A stretch of DNA of 64,000 bases from Apostichopus japonicus (GCF_037975245.1 NC_092572.1:1031501-1095500), one strand, 5' to 3'; numbered from the stretch's first letter, positions 45,324 through 60,600 are shown. A program made the numbers and translations. The notes: generated by a model from the sequence alone, not told the origin.

Positions 45324-47615
45324 AGAACCATTTGCTCGAAACAGAAAACTCCAAATTGGTGATCAATATGTAGGAAAGAAATATTTTCGAGTAAGACAGC
45401 GATACAAATCAGTCCACACTGTAACTTTTTGCAACATGAAGCTTTCGACTAACAATAAGAAAACTGAATATCACACCAGGAAGTCTTTAGATGACCTCCA
45501 TGGATAATTGAAGACTTCTCTTGATGTTACGCATGTCTTTATTTAGTGAATGAGGCTATATGAATAATGGCAGTGTGCATGATACCCATCCATTGATTAT
45601 AAATCCAATAGATTTAACATTTCTTAAGTAATAGCATTAACTTTTCGGTATCTTAACAATCATAAAAACGTAATTTAAGAAATATTATTTTTCTTTGTTG
45701 GCATTTACTATCCACTATGTTTTTAAGCATTATGGTAGGTGAGACACATAAAGTATTAGACTTCCAGTTGTCTTATATAGTTGTGCTTTGCAAGTCAAAT
45801 AGACAGAGAGAAACATACCAAAAACTCACCTATTACAGACACATTTGTTTGAAAAATAATGCGCTTATATTTTGGGATCATTTTAGCATTATGCACACCA
45901 TCACAAACCCATACAACTAGTTGTTATCATCCCTGCAAACACAAACAACACGGAGTAAAAGTGAGATCATTAGTTTTGGTGTAGAGTCTGTAGTGTTTAA
46001 TAGTGTAAATAAAGCATCTTCTTAAAGTATCAATGAGGTAACAATTCATGGATATTACATATAAATGCGTTATAATATTCACTCAATATCAGATGTTATG
46101 TCATTCATACAAATTGCAATACTATAGGACAATGTGATATATAAAGCATGGCCATTTGTACTAACATTTTGCAAACAGTAAATATTGCAGTAATAATTTA
46201 GAGTGCTTTAGTATCGACTAGTGTAAATAAAGTTTCTAGGTGGTAGCTTTTCCTGGATATTACAGATAATAGTATAATAAAAAATAAGACTTTACTTAAT
46301 AACAGATGTAAGGTAATTAATACACATTGTAATAATATAGCACCTGTTAAATGAAGCGTGCTAGTATATTTACTAACAGTAGTCTACGAAAGTCTGTAAC
46401 ATCTTTGTAGAAAACCAAACATGTTTGCAATTAGCTACAACTTAAAAGGATATGTTTGCTTGTATAATCAAGTTTCGAGGCCTGTAAGAATAACGAAAAG
46501 TTCGATGAGATGTCTCAAATATTGCAGCATCTAATATGCCTGCTCAAACGTGTCATGTTCTCCAATTTTAGTTAAAATGTAAGGTACATGTGGTATGTCC
46601 ATAAGTAGTTGTGCCCCGGATTGCATGCAACAATAAATACATTTAACAATGTGATAATATCCCAAACTTTCCGTTTTGCTCATGTGAGATAAATTGCCTT
46701 AGTGATGTTTTTTTGGTTTCAAGAATGGAAAAACAAAATGAAATGGAACAAACTTTATTGTAATACAAAAGGGGTAAATTAGTATTCATTAAATATTAAT
46801 ATGATTTCTATATAATGATTTTCAGTACACACTGTGTGAATTGTTGCTTCTGGAATTGTATTACTTAATTTAACTTTACGATTGCTAATAAAATAAAACA
46901 AATGAAACATATTGCGGTTATGATGAAGGCAGTATAAGTCTACAGCAATGTTGAAAACTGCAAAAAAAAATTGTAAGAAGTAAGCTTTATACAGAATTTG
47001 CAAAGTTGTATTTGCCTTTGTGTGGCTTCTATTTTTACATTTTTATTTTGGTTTAGCTTAATAATCAGCATCGCAAGGATTTCCTTTTCAATGGCAGTGA
47101 AGCTTATTGAAGATCGTACGGGTTTCTTAAGTGGTTCTTACATTTTCTTTATGACATATTTACGGTCGCTTTTCATTATGTAAATTACATGTATTGAACA
47201 CCTAGCAAATGAAATGACACGAATGGTAAATTTGGTTTAACTGTACATTCAAATTCCTATCGGTTACAGACTGCGAATGAATAGTAAGATATACACTACG
47301 ATGAAGGTCCTGATTAAACCTCTGCTATCGTATCTGTTGAATTGTTTGGCGTTCCTTATACTATGCCTATGTGCACGAATCAATCGGCCAAAAATGTAAG
47401 TGAAACAAACACTTACACACCGTATCAAAGTTCATGCGAAACGGCTGCAGTAATTGTTTCATTCTTTGTGTAAGATTAGCAATACTTTGCAACTGAATAG
47501 ACATACTAATAGACGTTGTGAAAACTAACAGAATGGTTAATATAATAGCCTAAGTGATAATGCTGAGCTGCTAAAGTGAAGCGTACTTTGCAATCGATTG
47601 TGATGTATTTTTGTA
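45324..47615 (+). other. 3' flank of copy 1
   Basis: AT-rich; AATAAA at 46008-46013 (equivalent 58294-58299 in unit 2) is a candidate polyadenylation signal. No further gene recognised; short frames on both strands are not maintained between units. Confidence 0.5.
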
Positions 47616-49986
47616 TCATATAGTATATTTTAAGTTTAATAGTATAAACTACTTTTCCAAGAAGGACTACAGACAAAAATAAAGTTAAAATAATACAACT
47701 ATTACAATATGTATAAATAAGTCAAAGAATTGAAAACGCCTTTGCAGATGCTGGAGCACAAATAAGTATTATCCGGGAGTGAAAGTAACTACGTAATATG
47801 CATATATACATCTATGTAGCATGTGCTGGTCGCATGTTGTTATTTGTACGTTTGGGTATGGCCGAAATATAAGTGAAGCGTCACGTCATAGCGTGTTACA
47901 TGTTCAGAAAACAAAATAATCTATGAGTGTTATTGAAAGATAAATACTAAAAGACTGTAAACCTGGCGTAGGTTGGATGATGGATATGAGTGGTGAATGT
48001 TGTCTGGATTAAACTTTATTGTTAAGAACACATTTACTCTGAAATATTTATAACACAGTTAATTTCCATTTCTTTCCTATTAATTGTTTTCACTGCATTT
48101 CATTGCACGGTTGTTCATATATAACAGTAACAACAAATAATTATCCGTAGTTAGATGCCATTTTTTTTACTTCCGTGTTACTTCATTGATTTGTTTTATG
48201 TATGTTGTTAGCAATAGATCATGTTATGGTCTATTGAAACCTTCAACCAGTATGATTTTACTATTACTATCTCAATTGATTGTTTCTACGGACACCCCAG
48301 TGTTAATTTCCTTTGCACCAGGCTTTACACCCAGGGTTTGCACCTTCTGATTTTTGCGGCTAACAATCATATTTCAGGTCAATTTAAGCCCACATTTATT
48401 TTCAACTACACATCATGCTGACGTAGCATGTCTTTCATTTGAGTTTCTTAAACATTTTGTCATTTTGTTTTTTTGTAAATAAGCAATTTACGCCAAAATG
48501 GTGTAATTAGGTACATCTATATCAGAATCATGAATATTGTTAATAAAAAAAAAACATGTCTCCAGTTGTAGTTAATTTGATACGCATGCGTCCCTACCAC
48601 CACACATAATATGCACATGTAATAATTACATCAGGTAAAGCCATAACCAGTCTTGGCTCACACCAACTTCCTATTGTTTATCCAGAACATTTGATGACCT
48701 AAATGTTGGCGACTTAATTCCATTGCGGATGTAGAAGGATATGTATATGTTATCTTAAATTATCGTGACTTGTGAGTTTTTTCTTTTCTTTTCTTGTCTT
48801 TTACAGCAACTTTTATAGTTCCCTCTTTCATTTCTTATTTAAGATATGTATAAATGTTAACGTCCTCAACTAGAAAGAAGAGGAAGTGATGTATTTTAGT
48901 TTACAGATAAGGTGATTGTCCTTCCGGTTTGTTGCTAGCGCAACTTCCGGTGAAAGTAGTAACAGAATAATAATAATAAAAAACGTTAGAATCTGAAGTA
49001 CGTTTACAACTTTCCTCCTTTAAATTTTATTTGTATATCTGCAGAGACGATCATTATTATACAAATATTTCTACAAGAGTAATCCAAATGTTTCATCGTT
49101 TTCTTTTGTGTTATCTTAAATCGACAGCAAGTATTTGTATTACCGCTTACAGAGATTAAGAGTATTTTATAGTTCAAATGGATGATGTATGATATATTCG
49201 AGCACCTGCGAGTTAGGCTAAAATAAAATCCCCCCCCCCCCACACACACACACTCTTTCTCTCTTCCAACACCACCTGCATCATCCAGCAACATTTAAAG
49301 GGAACTTACGGAGGGAGTCAATTATACATTTACCTTAACGAAAAAAGAAACACTCCAAACTGTTATATGAACCCCATAGCTGTGATGTACTGTCATGGAG
49401 TGATGTTATACCTCCTTTAAGTTCCTATCAAATTCATGGAAGGTCTTTAACCCTTGTCACTTTTGACCTTCAAATTACTCTCTTTCGTTCCCACGGTGTT
49501 CAAATCAAGAAATACAATAGAAATTGCTTGATCCATTTTCAGACGTCTAGCTTACTAGACATATTTTTCAGACAAAGAAAAACATAACCAAAAACTAAGA
49601 CAACGTTTCGTTTTCTTTCTTACTCGTGATTGTTTCATTCATTGATAGATTTTATGAATATTTATGAATATCCGAAGTAGGTAATGTTGAACTATTCATG
49701 GATCAGATGCCCATCACGTGTGACTCCAAGTGTTGCAACTTCTGAACAATTTTGATTTCACGAAAAGAACCAACAAGTGCTCAAGATCATGTTACGGTCA
49801 TATAGTTGATACCTATTTGTTTCCAATCAGTTTCTCTCATTTTACAGCGATTGCTCGAACGTTTAATTCTTAGGGAGAAAATGATCTTGAAATCAGCAAA
49901 ATTTCTGCTCATTTATTTGCGTGGAGCTTCTTCTCTCCGCTCTCCCATTCATTAATTATTGTAAAAGCTATCCTCCCGTAAAAGCT

Positions 49987-50052
49987 ATGATGATGATGAT
50001 GATGATGACGACGACGACGACGATGACGACGACGACGATGACGATGATGATT
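49987..50052. repeat. (GAT)n/(GAC)n microsatellite, unit 2
   Basis: Short allele (about 65 bp) of the same repeat, at the equivalent place before copy 2. Confidence 0.93.
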
Positions 50053-50596
50053 ATGGTGATATCCAAATTTATTAAAGAAAAAATTTACGATATATGTAAC
50101 ACTTATGATTATAGGCCATGAGGTCACAACTAACATATATGTTGACCCAGAAACCCAGTTCGTCGTAGGTTTGTGCTTGAGAATCGATGGCACAAAATGT
50201 CCTGTTTCTACACAGAGCCTCAACCATCCAGTTTATAACGGTCATAACATGTCGCTATCATGTTGTATACCGTAATGAGGGTAGTTGTAGTCTCAACTAT
50301 GTAAACATACGAACGATGTGTCAACTCTGCCGCACTTTTTTTTCCGGTGAGCGACCTTAGACAGTGTGCATTCAATGACATAGATAATAGGTCTACTCTG
50401 CATTTCTCTTGCATATGTAAACACTCAAAAAAACATGGTGTGATGAATTGATTCCACAAGGGTATCTAATTAACGGCTGTCATATAATAGATGTATATTT
50501 CACTTTCAATCAGGCACTCATATCACAACTTATTGAGATCAATTTTCTTCAGACACATCAAGTAGTTCTTATGACTAATATCATCATATCATCATT

Positions 50597-51111
50597 ATGG
50601 TTAAAATCGGACCGTTTCTGTTAATCAGTTTGTGGTTGACGTCTTGTGGTAAGTAAATTATCCTTTTCAAGATGTCTTAAAACTGTCAACAATAAACTAC
50701 CAACATTCTTATTATTATCTTTTTTATCATTTTTTTTTTCGTAGCTATCAGAGGAAGTAACATTAAAAAATGTGTTGGAACTTCAGACAACATTCAACCA
50801 GTACAAACTACCGTATGTAAAGGTCTCTACTATGAACCGGTCTGCCTCGTTTGCGGTGATAAAGGATCTCACGTGAAATGGCTTTTCGGGGAAACTTTAG
50901 TAGCACAAAGAGGAATCAACTTTGGACATGTAGACAGTGTTGACAAATGCGATGACAAAATCCCATCGATAGGTTTGGCATCATGCTACCAGGCAATGTC
51001 ATATCTGATCAGTTGTAAGCTGGAAAACAGGAAAACCAACTTAGCTACATTTAAGCTTGAATGTATAGGACCAGGTAAATATATGACACCATGGAATCAT
51101 TGAATAGTAGG

Positions 51112-51174
<63 letters not shown>

Positions 51175-54100
51175 ACAAATGAAATGCCATTTGTTATTGA
51201 TTTCTTATTATAACTACCTAGTGCAGTTTTTAATACGTAATTTAGGTTGTAAGTATAAACTTGAAATTATGGAACTTCTCAACAGTCAACTCGTCTTTTG
51301 CTGAGTTTGAGGAACATAAACAGCTTCCGTATTTATATTAAACTAACAGGTAAATCTTATTGATTTCAGAATTGCTTATCATAGAGAGGAACAGTCTGGA
51401 ATTTCTTGAAGATAACCAAACTCTTGTCAATCCCAGTAACGAAATAAATCTAGTCTGTAATTTTCGACAAGTTCTACCACCAGTTTCCCTACAATGGTTT
51501 GTTGATGGCGAATTATTCGAAACAAAACGCTTCACAAAGAAATTCGATCAGCCGAGTTCCTACTCGCTATCATTGGCCATAAATTCGTCGCAAGTTAATA
51601 GGTCTATCATCTGTACTAGCTATGGAAATCGCGCGCCGAACATGAGTCGTTCTATATTTCTTTCGAGAAGAAGACAAATATCAGGTGATTTGTTTTTCTT
51701 GGTTTTCTTTTTCTGTAAACTTCGTTTCAATTTTTCTTTGAGATTAAACCTTGAGAGATGCTGCAACTGTAAGTTGAAAGGAAACACCTCAAAATTCCGT
51801 AAAGAAATCCTGATGATGACATTAACTTTTATTATTTATTCTTATTTTAGTTTTGATTTTGATAACATTATCTTCTTATTAGAGTCCTCATCTTCTTAAG
51901 CTGCTACTACGGTAGTGGTATTACTGGCTGTATTCAGCCTTGTCATAACACCTGTGGCTTACAAATTAGTAAAACGTAAGTAATTACATACGTTATTTAC
52001 TTTATTAATAATTCGACATTGCATATATTTGAAAGGTCACATATTGAGGTCATATAATCGAAAGTTTAGGAATACGGAAATGGTTTGTGATGTAGAGTCC
52101 TCATCTTCTTTAGCTGCCCCTACGGTAATGATATTACTTGCTGTGTTCAGCCTTGTCATAAGACATGTGGCTTACGAAATAGTAACACTTTATATACTAT
52201 ACTAACTTTATTAACAACCCGACATCTCATATATTTGCAAAGTCACATATTGAGGTCACATATATAATCGAAAGTTATGAATAAGGAAATGTTTCGTGAT
52301 ATTGAATCAAACGTACTTATGTCAGTTATGTGCACTGATGTATATATGATATAATTAACAAGTTGCTGTTGAATAATTTATAAACCACATAGCAACACAT
52401 AATTCATCAAGTAAGCTTATCGTGCATGTAAATTATAAGCTCTTGGGTCTCTCATTTATTTTAATATTATTTTGTCCTTCCTTCCAGGTGAAGGTTACAC
52501 TGCAATCAGATGGTAAATTACAATTTCATTATAGTGGATAAATGGAGATACCTACGTTTTTTATTAAACTTCAGTTTATATGTAATTAAATAACATTGAA
52601 CCTTTTATTCTCTCATAACTTATGATAGTTTTGCTAAAACAGAAAGAATATAAAATTAAAGATATTTTTGATGATGTATGTCATTGGTTACGACACCTCT
52701 CATGATGATATTAATCTCGTGTATGTCTTCAATGTATTCATTTCTAAAGAGAAAGTAGAAAAACTGAGAGTGCAGAGAACAGAAACGAATGTTACATGAT
52801 TCTGAATAGGGAAATAAATAACTTATATACAGGTTAAAGGCCAAGTTATCGCTAGAAAATGTCAAAAATGTCTATGAACTATGTAGGGTCGCATATCGTA
52901 AATTTCAGCAAATTTAAAATTGCACGTAAAAGAACAAAACAAATAACGTGTTGGCAATTTACAAAAACAGTTGGGAGCATAAGAGGGGTGTCTCTCGGAA
53001 TGATTTCTTTTTATGTAAAATAGGTCTAATAAACTGTGAATCAACACTGCATGAAATATGAAGCTGCTTGCTAGAAACATAAATATATATACTGTGATCA
53101 CTTCAGGCCCGTAACATAAGTAGGTGGGTGTTCGACACATCCACTCCCCGTTGTAGACCCGTGTTCCGCATTCGAGGTGGAGATATTCGCGTCTTTTTTT
53201 TTTTGAGAAGGGGGGGGGGGGGCTTGTTCCCTGTAGAATCGAAGTGTTTATTGTAGGGCTTGTCCGCTTGGGATACTTTTATATTACTTGGACGGGGTGT
53301 GAGACTCCAGTCTTGAAACCCTTACCCATTTCTAAGAATCACTTGACCGTGGACAGGCACCATGTCTAAATATTTCTTACAAAGATAAGATAGTTCCGAT
53401 GAAGCGGCCTTTTGTATGGGGGTACCCCATTCCCACCCCACCCACCTCCGTGGAGAGCGTACTACAGTGACTACGTTTGATTGGCTAGCATACATAAGTA
53501 GGTTTAGTCCCGCTCGTCTATATTTACGTTTACGATACACCTCCAAGCCACACCCCCCCCCCCCACACCACCTTTACGTTTCGCGTGAACTTTTACGTTT
53601 AGCGCAAGTTAAGATACGAGGTCCAACAATTAACTCAGCCAATATCAATTTTCATTAAAACAACAGTTGAAAGATCGCGACAGAATATTAATATGATATA
53701 CAAATCTGTAACGGACATTACGTTTAATTACTTCCTACACAGTACCCGATGGTTTTATTCCGTGAGTTCAATATTCTCCAGCAGTTGGGAAACTGGTATT
53801 GACATGGAAAGTAACACGCAGCACCACACTGAAGTGAAACGGACAGGACGTCAGAAGAGGAAGACTATTGGTGTACAGTCTTTATCATTTCGTAGTACGG
53901 TTGTGATTTTGTCTGACGACAAATTCATAAATACTAACTGAACTAAGACAATCATTGATTACTGTTTAATGCCTATGACAGAAAAATGCTAACGTAAAGG
54001 AAATACACTTTCTTTGCTTTATTGTGAATGGATTTTTAATGCTGTAAATCTGTAATATCATATTTATTAGCGAATATGGTTCGATTTGACTTAAATTTGC

Positions 54101-57100
54101 AATAGCCTAGTTAAAGTGATCCACGAAAACGTTTATGTTTTTTAAGTAAAAAACCATTACAAGAATTTGAAGAAAATAAAAACAATACACATTTTGATGT
54201 TGTGGCTGCAGATAATGCCTCATATGAGAGAAATATCCGTAGAGGAGTGACGATGAACATCCAAACTGTATCTCGTGTATGTATGTTTTAAGGTTCGACC
54301 CTTAATGTAGGTTATATCGTTATAGTCACCACTAATCTGAAAGTATTATCCAAAAGGCTCGGTGCGGGTTTCATTAACTTAATGTACAAGCTGTGGTTTT
54401 TTTCCCATATATCACATTATGGGGCATTTTCTCTTTACAGACAACAGGTCAATGCTCAGCAAGGAACCAGTCATTTGCGTAAAGTTACAATCAAGTGAAA
54501 TGTTTGAGTACTGGAATGCGCTGGCGTCGAATGAAGACTGTACTGAATTTACTTGCTTCGCGAAAGTGCTCTCAGGTACTAGAATTTTGAGCTATCCTAA
54601 CCATTTATCGGAGTCCAAATACTAAATATAACTACTTGTTATGCTTCGTTGTCATGTTTCATGCATCAAACACATATAAACGAGCAGTTCATAATGTGCA
54701 TCTCAAGACTTAAAGTGCAATATTGCGTTGAAAATATGTATATGTAGCCACAATTACCGGCTTTAATCATTTAAAGTATCAAATGAAACTTAATTGTACA
54801 AAATTGAAATATAAATGAAAAAATCCCGAACAGCACCATCACAGTTATCGGCAAAAAAAGTTAGCTCATTAACTTGTCAATCGAGTCACGTATGTTTGTC
54901 GGACGTGATAGAGAATTTCAAGCCCTGGACATTGATTGATCAAATTGAACAACATGTTAACGTTCTGTAGACTAGACTAATCAGCAATATTTTCGGAACA
55001 TACCTTGGATTATAGCAAAGCCCGTATGCGCTATTAATTTGCCTACGGAAAGGAATCTTTATGGACGAGAAAAATACGGTAGATGTGAATAAAACTTTCA
55101 ATACTAACATTGTCATTTCTCATGCATTGGCGAATGCTAGCATAAATGCATTCAGATTGTCATATTTTTACGAAAAGCTCCTTACTCGTTAATTAGGGTT
55201 TTCCGAGTACCAATTCTTACATAGTAATTTCTTTCTAATGAATCACAAGTTGCTGGTATGTAAGTGAAGTTGAAATGCTTAAAATGTCAGACGAACAAAG
55301 TATTCACCTTTGTATTGTGTCCAGTAAATAGTTTCGCAAAATATAGACAGTTGTCAATACATATAGTATTAATTCAAATGGGCAATAGTTCCGTACACTT
55401 ACAGATGTCATCAAAACATATTATGCAAATGGTGAAATATGTTATTTCTTCTGCTGTCATATTTTCTTCAGATCAGGCAACAGCTGATGACTATGTGACG
55501 ATGAGAACTCTTGCAAAGAGTCTCTCGACTTTTAAAATGGACGATAGATTTGTTAGAATCTTGTTCATGTCGACCCAAGAGAGTAAGTATTCTCAAATCG
55601 ATTATGTATACATTTTGCAATTACTAGTAAAAGTAAATTCGGGTGATATCTCATATAAACAAAAACTAAATTATTCGTGTAATAAGTCGACAAGGAAACG
55701 TTATAAACATTTTAAATAGCGATCCACATTTATAAGTCTTAACGTTATAACAATGATCTTTCTGCAGCACCCATGGTATTCTTTTATGAATCTATGAACT
55801 TCGGAACACTTCAAGATCATGTCAAGAATCGTTTTGCAAGCCATGCGATGACCACAAACGAAGACGGTCAGCTACATCTGGAGAAAATGTTGGAGGCTTT
55901 GCTTTCCATTGCATTGAACATTTCCGATGCAATGTCGTATCTTGTTTCCAAGAAGGTAGTCTACAATGATGCTCTATTCAAATGGTTATAGGATCTATAT
56001 ATTTTGTAAGACTTCAATTCCTCTTTTAGTTGCGAGGAACTATAAGCATTAAAAGGGATACTGTAATTTCACATAAAAGTAAAATTAGCATTGGATGCTG
56101 ATTGTTGCACTTATATATTAACATAATATTGTCTTAATCTATTAACAGTTTTGTCATCCAGTACTATCGTTGAGAAAGGTACTACTGACCGAAAGCGGCT
56201 CTTACAAGTTGTATGACATTTATCCGCACAAACTGTGTAAAGCGAGAGTCAAACAGCTAACGAGAAAGGTAATTTAATTACTGTTATTGGCATTTAATTT
56301 ACATTTTGTCAACAATTTAGTTTGGAAAAGAATTTAGTCATCGATGAACTGAATTCATTGATGTATTTTTTCTCTATCCTTGCAGGTAAATCCTCCGATT
56401 GCCTGGATGGCTACAGAGATATTTGTCCTTGAAAAGTATCTGCTTAAGAGTGAAGCCTGGAATCTTTCCGTTTTCTTGTGGCAGTTGTTTTCGATAGGTA
56501 ATGTGTCAATAGTTGTCCAAAGATTTTTAAATTACATTAAGTTATATGTATTTTGTATTATGTCAGTTATATTATTAATCAAAAGCTATGGTCAATGTTA
56601 TTATGTTCAGGTAAACATTGCCACAAATTAACGTATATGCCAGAAAGAAGGGGGAGGGAGGGGGGATTGGGCTACTGGTTCGGGACCCGGGATCAATTAG
56701 TAGACCAGGAAACATGAACGGTAACAGATACAGTATAGAACGGGAACTTTAAAATTGCAGGAAGGTAACCAGTTGGCCCGGAGTTTGTCTGCTCTATCAA
56801 CGCCTCTCATTAATGTGCGGTTTTTGTTCCTTATAGGCGAGTACCCTTTCGAAGGATTAAGTTCAGCCGATGTGAAGGCAAAAGTTATTGAAGAGTTCCT
56901 GTTACCAAAACCAGAAATCTGTCCACAGGATATGTAAGCATTGAGATCTATGCCAATTTTTGTCTGTCGTAAACAATATAACGTGGTTGCTTCAGCATGT
57001 TCATCATCGTGAATAATCAGAAAACTAAATGGCTTTTATAAAATCGGTCATAACTTAGCTGTAACATTCAACCCACGAAACAAATTACGAACCAAATTAT

Positions 57101-57603
57101 TAACCCAATTTTCACGATCAGTTTTGAGTTACAGGCCCATGTGTCATTGTATTTATGTTTTTGATTATGGAATGAGGTATATAATATATTTGTGTTAGTT
57201 TAAAGTTCTTGGTTGTGAAATATAAATTTAAACATAAGTTCACAAGTATCAGAATAAAGCAATCTTATGCATTATTTATCTTCCGTGTGCTTAGATAAAT
57301 TGTTCGTAATTTATTTCAATATCAGAAATTGGTAACATGTTGGTGGTTATGAGAATAATATGTATCATTGTTTACGTTACATAAAACATTTGATAACTAT
57401 GTTAAACCTGTTACAATTAAATCTGTTATTTATGTTTCTTTGAACAAAGCTGAACCAATAAAAGACGCATATTTATTTTATTTTTCGACAGATATGAAAT
57501 AATGGTGTCTTCTTGGCAAACTAATCACCAAACACGACCAGTATCCGCTGTAATGGTTCAAACAATCAAGTCTTCGATTGGAAGATTGGATAAAGAAAAT
57601 TAA
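50597..57603 (+). CDS. Ig-Ig-TM receptor pseudokinase, copy 2 (stop in main TM exon)
   Basis: Same 13 exons as copy 1, same lengths: 50597-50648, 50745-51074, 51370-51684, 51883-51975, 52488-52512, 53743-about 53870, 54441-54575, 55472-55582, 55768-55955, 56149-56268, 56386-56497, 56837-56933, 57492-57603. The kinase-like exons are all open and carry the same degenerate HPA and DIY motifs. The main TM exon has TAA at 51897-51899, before the membrane segment, so the standard transcript would encode a secreted two-Ig protein. A second TM exon at 52096-52205 is open. It may be a pseudogene in decay, a soluble or membrane decoy, or one allele; the preserved downstream exons argue for a recent lesion. 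Confidence 0.82.
51115..51171. repeat. (TA)n microsatellite in copy 2 intron 2
   Basis: About 28 TA units between exons 2 and 3 of copy 2. Confidence 0.9.
51897..51899 (+). other. Premature TAA in copy 2 TM exon
   Basis: Frame ESSSS then TAA, where copy 1 reads TCA for the same Ser position. The rest of the exon and its GTAAGT donor (51976) are intact. Confidence 0.85.
52096..52205 (+). other. Copy 2 alternative TM exon with stop
   Basis: Acceptor GATGTAG ends at 52095. Frame SSSSLAAPTVMILLAVFSLV then IRHVAYEIVTLYILY and TAA at 52203-52205. Open where the main TM exon is broken; it would restore anchoring but not the kinase-like part. The charged Arg-His after the core could weaken the membrane segment. 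Confidence 0.5.
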
Positions 57604-60600
57604 AGAACCATTTGCTCAAAACAGAAAACTCCAATTGGTGATCAATTTATGATAAAGAAATACTTTCAGTAAGAGAGCGATACAAATCAGTCCACACTGT
57701 AACTTTGTGCAACATGAAGCTTTCGACTAACAATAAGAAAACTGAATATCATACCAGGAAGTCTTTAGATGACCTCCCTGGATAATTGAAGTCTTTTCTT
57801 GATGTTGCGCATGTCTTTATTTAGTGAATGAGGCTATATAAATAATGACAGTGTGCAGGATACCCATTCATTGATTATAAATCCATTAGATTTAAAATTT
57901 CTTAAGTAATGGCATTAACTTTTCGGTATCTAAACAATCATGAAAACATAATTTTAAAAATTATTCTTCTTCTTTGATGGCATTTATTATCTACTATGTT
58001 TTTAAGCATTATGGTAGGTGAGACGCATAAAGTATTAGACTTCCAGTTTGTCTTACTAGTTGTGCTTGGGAAGTCAAAGAGACATAGAGAAACAAACCAA
58101 AAAACTCACCTATTACAGACACATTTGTTTGAAAAATAATGCATTTACATTTTGGGATCATGTTAACGTTATGCACACCATCACAAACACATACAACTAT
58201 TTGTTGTCATCCAGCGCTCTGCAAACACAAACAACACTAAGTAAAAGTGGGATTATTAGTTTTGGTGTAGAGTCTGTAGTGTTTACTGATGTAAATAAAG
58301 CATCTTCTTAAAGTATCAATGAGGTAACAATTCATGAATATTACATATAACTGCGTTATAATATTCTCTCAATATCAGATGTTATTTCATTCATACAAAT
58401 TGCAATACTATAGGACAATGTGGTATATAAAGCATGGTCATTTATACTAACATTTTGCAAACAGCAAACATTGTGGTAATAATTTAGAGTGTTTAAGTAT
58501 TTACTAGTGTAAATAAAGTATCTAGGGGGTAACCTTTCCTGGATATTACAAATAATAGTATCATAAAAAGTAAGACTTTACTTAATAAAAGATGTATTGC
58601 CATTAATACACATTGCAACAATATAGCATCTGTTAAATTAAGCGTGCTAGTATATTTACTAACAGTAGTCTACGAAAGTCTGTAACATCTTTGTAGAAAA
58701 CCAAATGTTTGCAATTAGCTACAACTTGAAAGGATATGTTTGCTTGTAGAATCAAGTTCCGAAGCCTGTAAGAATAACGAAAAGTTCGGTGATATATCTT
58801 AAATATTGCAGCATCTAATATGCCTGCTAAAACGTGTCATGTTCTCCAATTTTTAGTTTAAATGTAAAGTACATGTGGTATGTTCATAAGTAGTTGTGCC
58901 TCGGATTGCCTGCAACAATAAATATACTTAACAATGTGATAATATCTCAAACTTTCCGTCTTGCTCATGTGAGATAAATTGCCTTAGTGATGTTTTTTGT
59001 TTGTTTCAAGAATAGAAAAACAAAATGAAATGGAACAAACATTATTTTAATACAAATATTTAAATACAACCAAACCAACCAATAAGGGGTAAATTATTAT
59101 TCATGAAATATTAATATGATTTCTCCATAATGATTTTCAGTACACACTGTGTGAATTGTTGCTTCAGGAATCGTATTACTTAATTTAACTTTACGATTGC
59201 TAATAAAATAAAACAAATGAAACATATTGCGGTTATGATGAAGGCAGTATAAGTCTTTATCAATGTTGAAAACTGCAACAACAAACATTAGAAGTAAGCT
59301 TTATACAGAATTTGCTAAGTTGTATTTGCCTTTGTGTGGTTTCTATTTTACATTATTATTTCGGTTTAGCTTAATAATCAGCAGCGCAAGGATTTCCTTT
59401 TCAATGGCAGTGAAGCTTATTGAAGCTCGTACGGGTTTCTTAAGTGGTTCTTACATTTCTTTTATGACATATTTACGGTCGCTTTTCAATATTTAACTTG
59501 CATGTATTGAAAACCTAGCAAATGTATAGTAAGATATACACTACGATGATTGAACCTCAGCTATCGTACCTGTTGAATCGTTTGGCGTTCCTTATACTTT
59601 GCCTATGTTCACGAATCAATCGGCCAAAAATGTAAGTGAAACAAACACTTTGCCACCGTATCAAAGTTCATGCGAAACGGCTGCAGTAATTGCTTCATTC
59701 TTTGTGTAAGATTAGCAATACTTTGCAACTGAATAGACATACTAATAGACGTTGTGAAAACTAACAGAATGGTTAATATAATAGCCTAAGTGATAATGCT
59801 GAGCTGCTAAAGTGAAGCGTACTTTGCAATCGATTGCGATGTATTTTTGTATTATATATTATATTTAAGGTTCAATAGTATAAAGTGTCACTACTTTTCC
59901 AAAAAGGACTACAGACAAAAATAAAGTTAAAACAATACAACTATTACATATGTAAAAATAAGTTAAAGAATTGGAAAAGCCTTTGCAGATGCTGGAGCAC
60001 AAATAAGTATTATCCTGGAATGAAAGTTACTACGTAACATACATATATACATCTATGTAGCATGTGCTGGTCGCATGTTGTTATTTGTACGTTTGGGTAT
60101 GGCCGAAGTATAAGTGAAGCGTCACGTCATGCCGTATTACATGTTCAGAAAACAAAATAATCTATGAGAGTTATTGAAAGATAGATACTAAAAGACTTTA
60201 AACCTGGCGTAGGTTGGATGATGGATATGAGTGGTGAATGTTGTCTGGATTAAACTTTATTGTTAAGAACACATTTACTCTGAAATATTTATAACACAGT
60301 TAATTTCCATTTCTTTCCTATTAATTGTTTTCACTGCATTTCATTGCACGGTTGTTCATATATAACAGTAACAACAAATAATTATCCGTAGTTAGATGCC
60401 ATTTTTTTACTTCCGTGTTACTTCATTGATTTGTTTTATGTGTGTTGTTAGCAATAGATCATGTTATGGTCTATTGAAACCTTCAACCAGTATGATTTTA
60501 CTATTACTATCTCAATTGATTGTTTCCACGGACACCCCAGTGTTAATTTCCTTTGCACCAGGCTTTACACCCAGGCTTTGCACCCAGGCTTTGCACCTTC

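Larger units (their letters stand above)
34548..47615 (+). repeat. Segmental tandem duplication, unit 1
   Basis: From a shared TAGTATATTTTAAG word onward, this unit aligns almost continuously by eye, coding and non-coding, with unit 2 (about 47616) and unit 3 (about 59855). It carries receptor pseudokinase copy 1. It has extra segments absent from unit 2, roughly 40465-40690 and 41085-41300, and one near 34895-34975. Confidence 0.92.
47616..59855 (+). repeat. Segmental tandem duplication, unit 2
   Basis: Same order of exons and intergenic landmarks as unit 1. The gene-to-gene distance is 12,676 bp (ATG 37921 to ATG 50597). An extra piece of about 70 bp lies near 54705-54775. Intron similarity implies a recent duplication. 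Confidence 0.92.
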
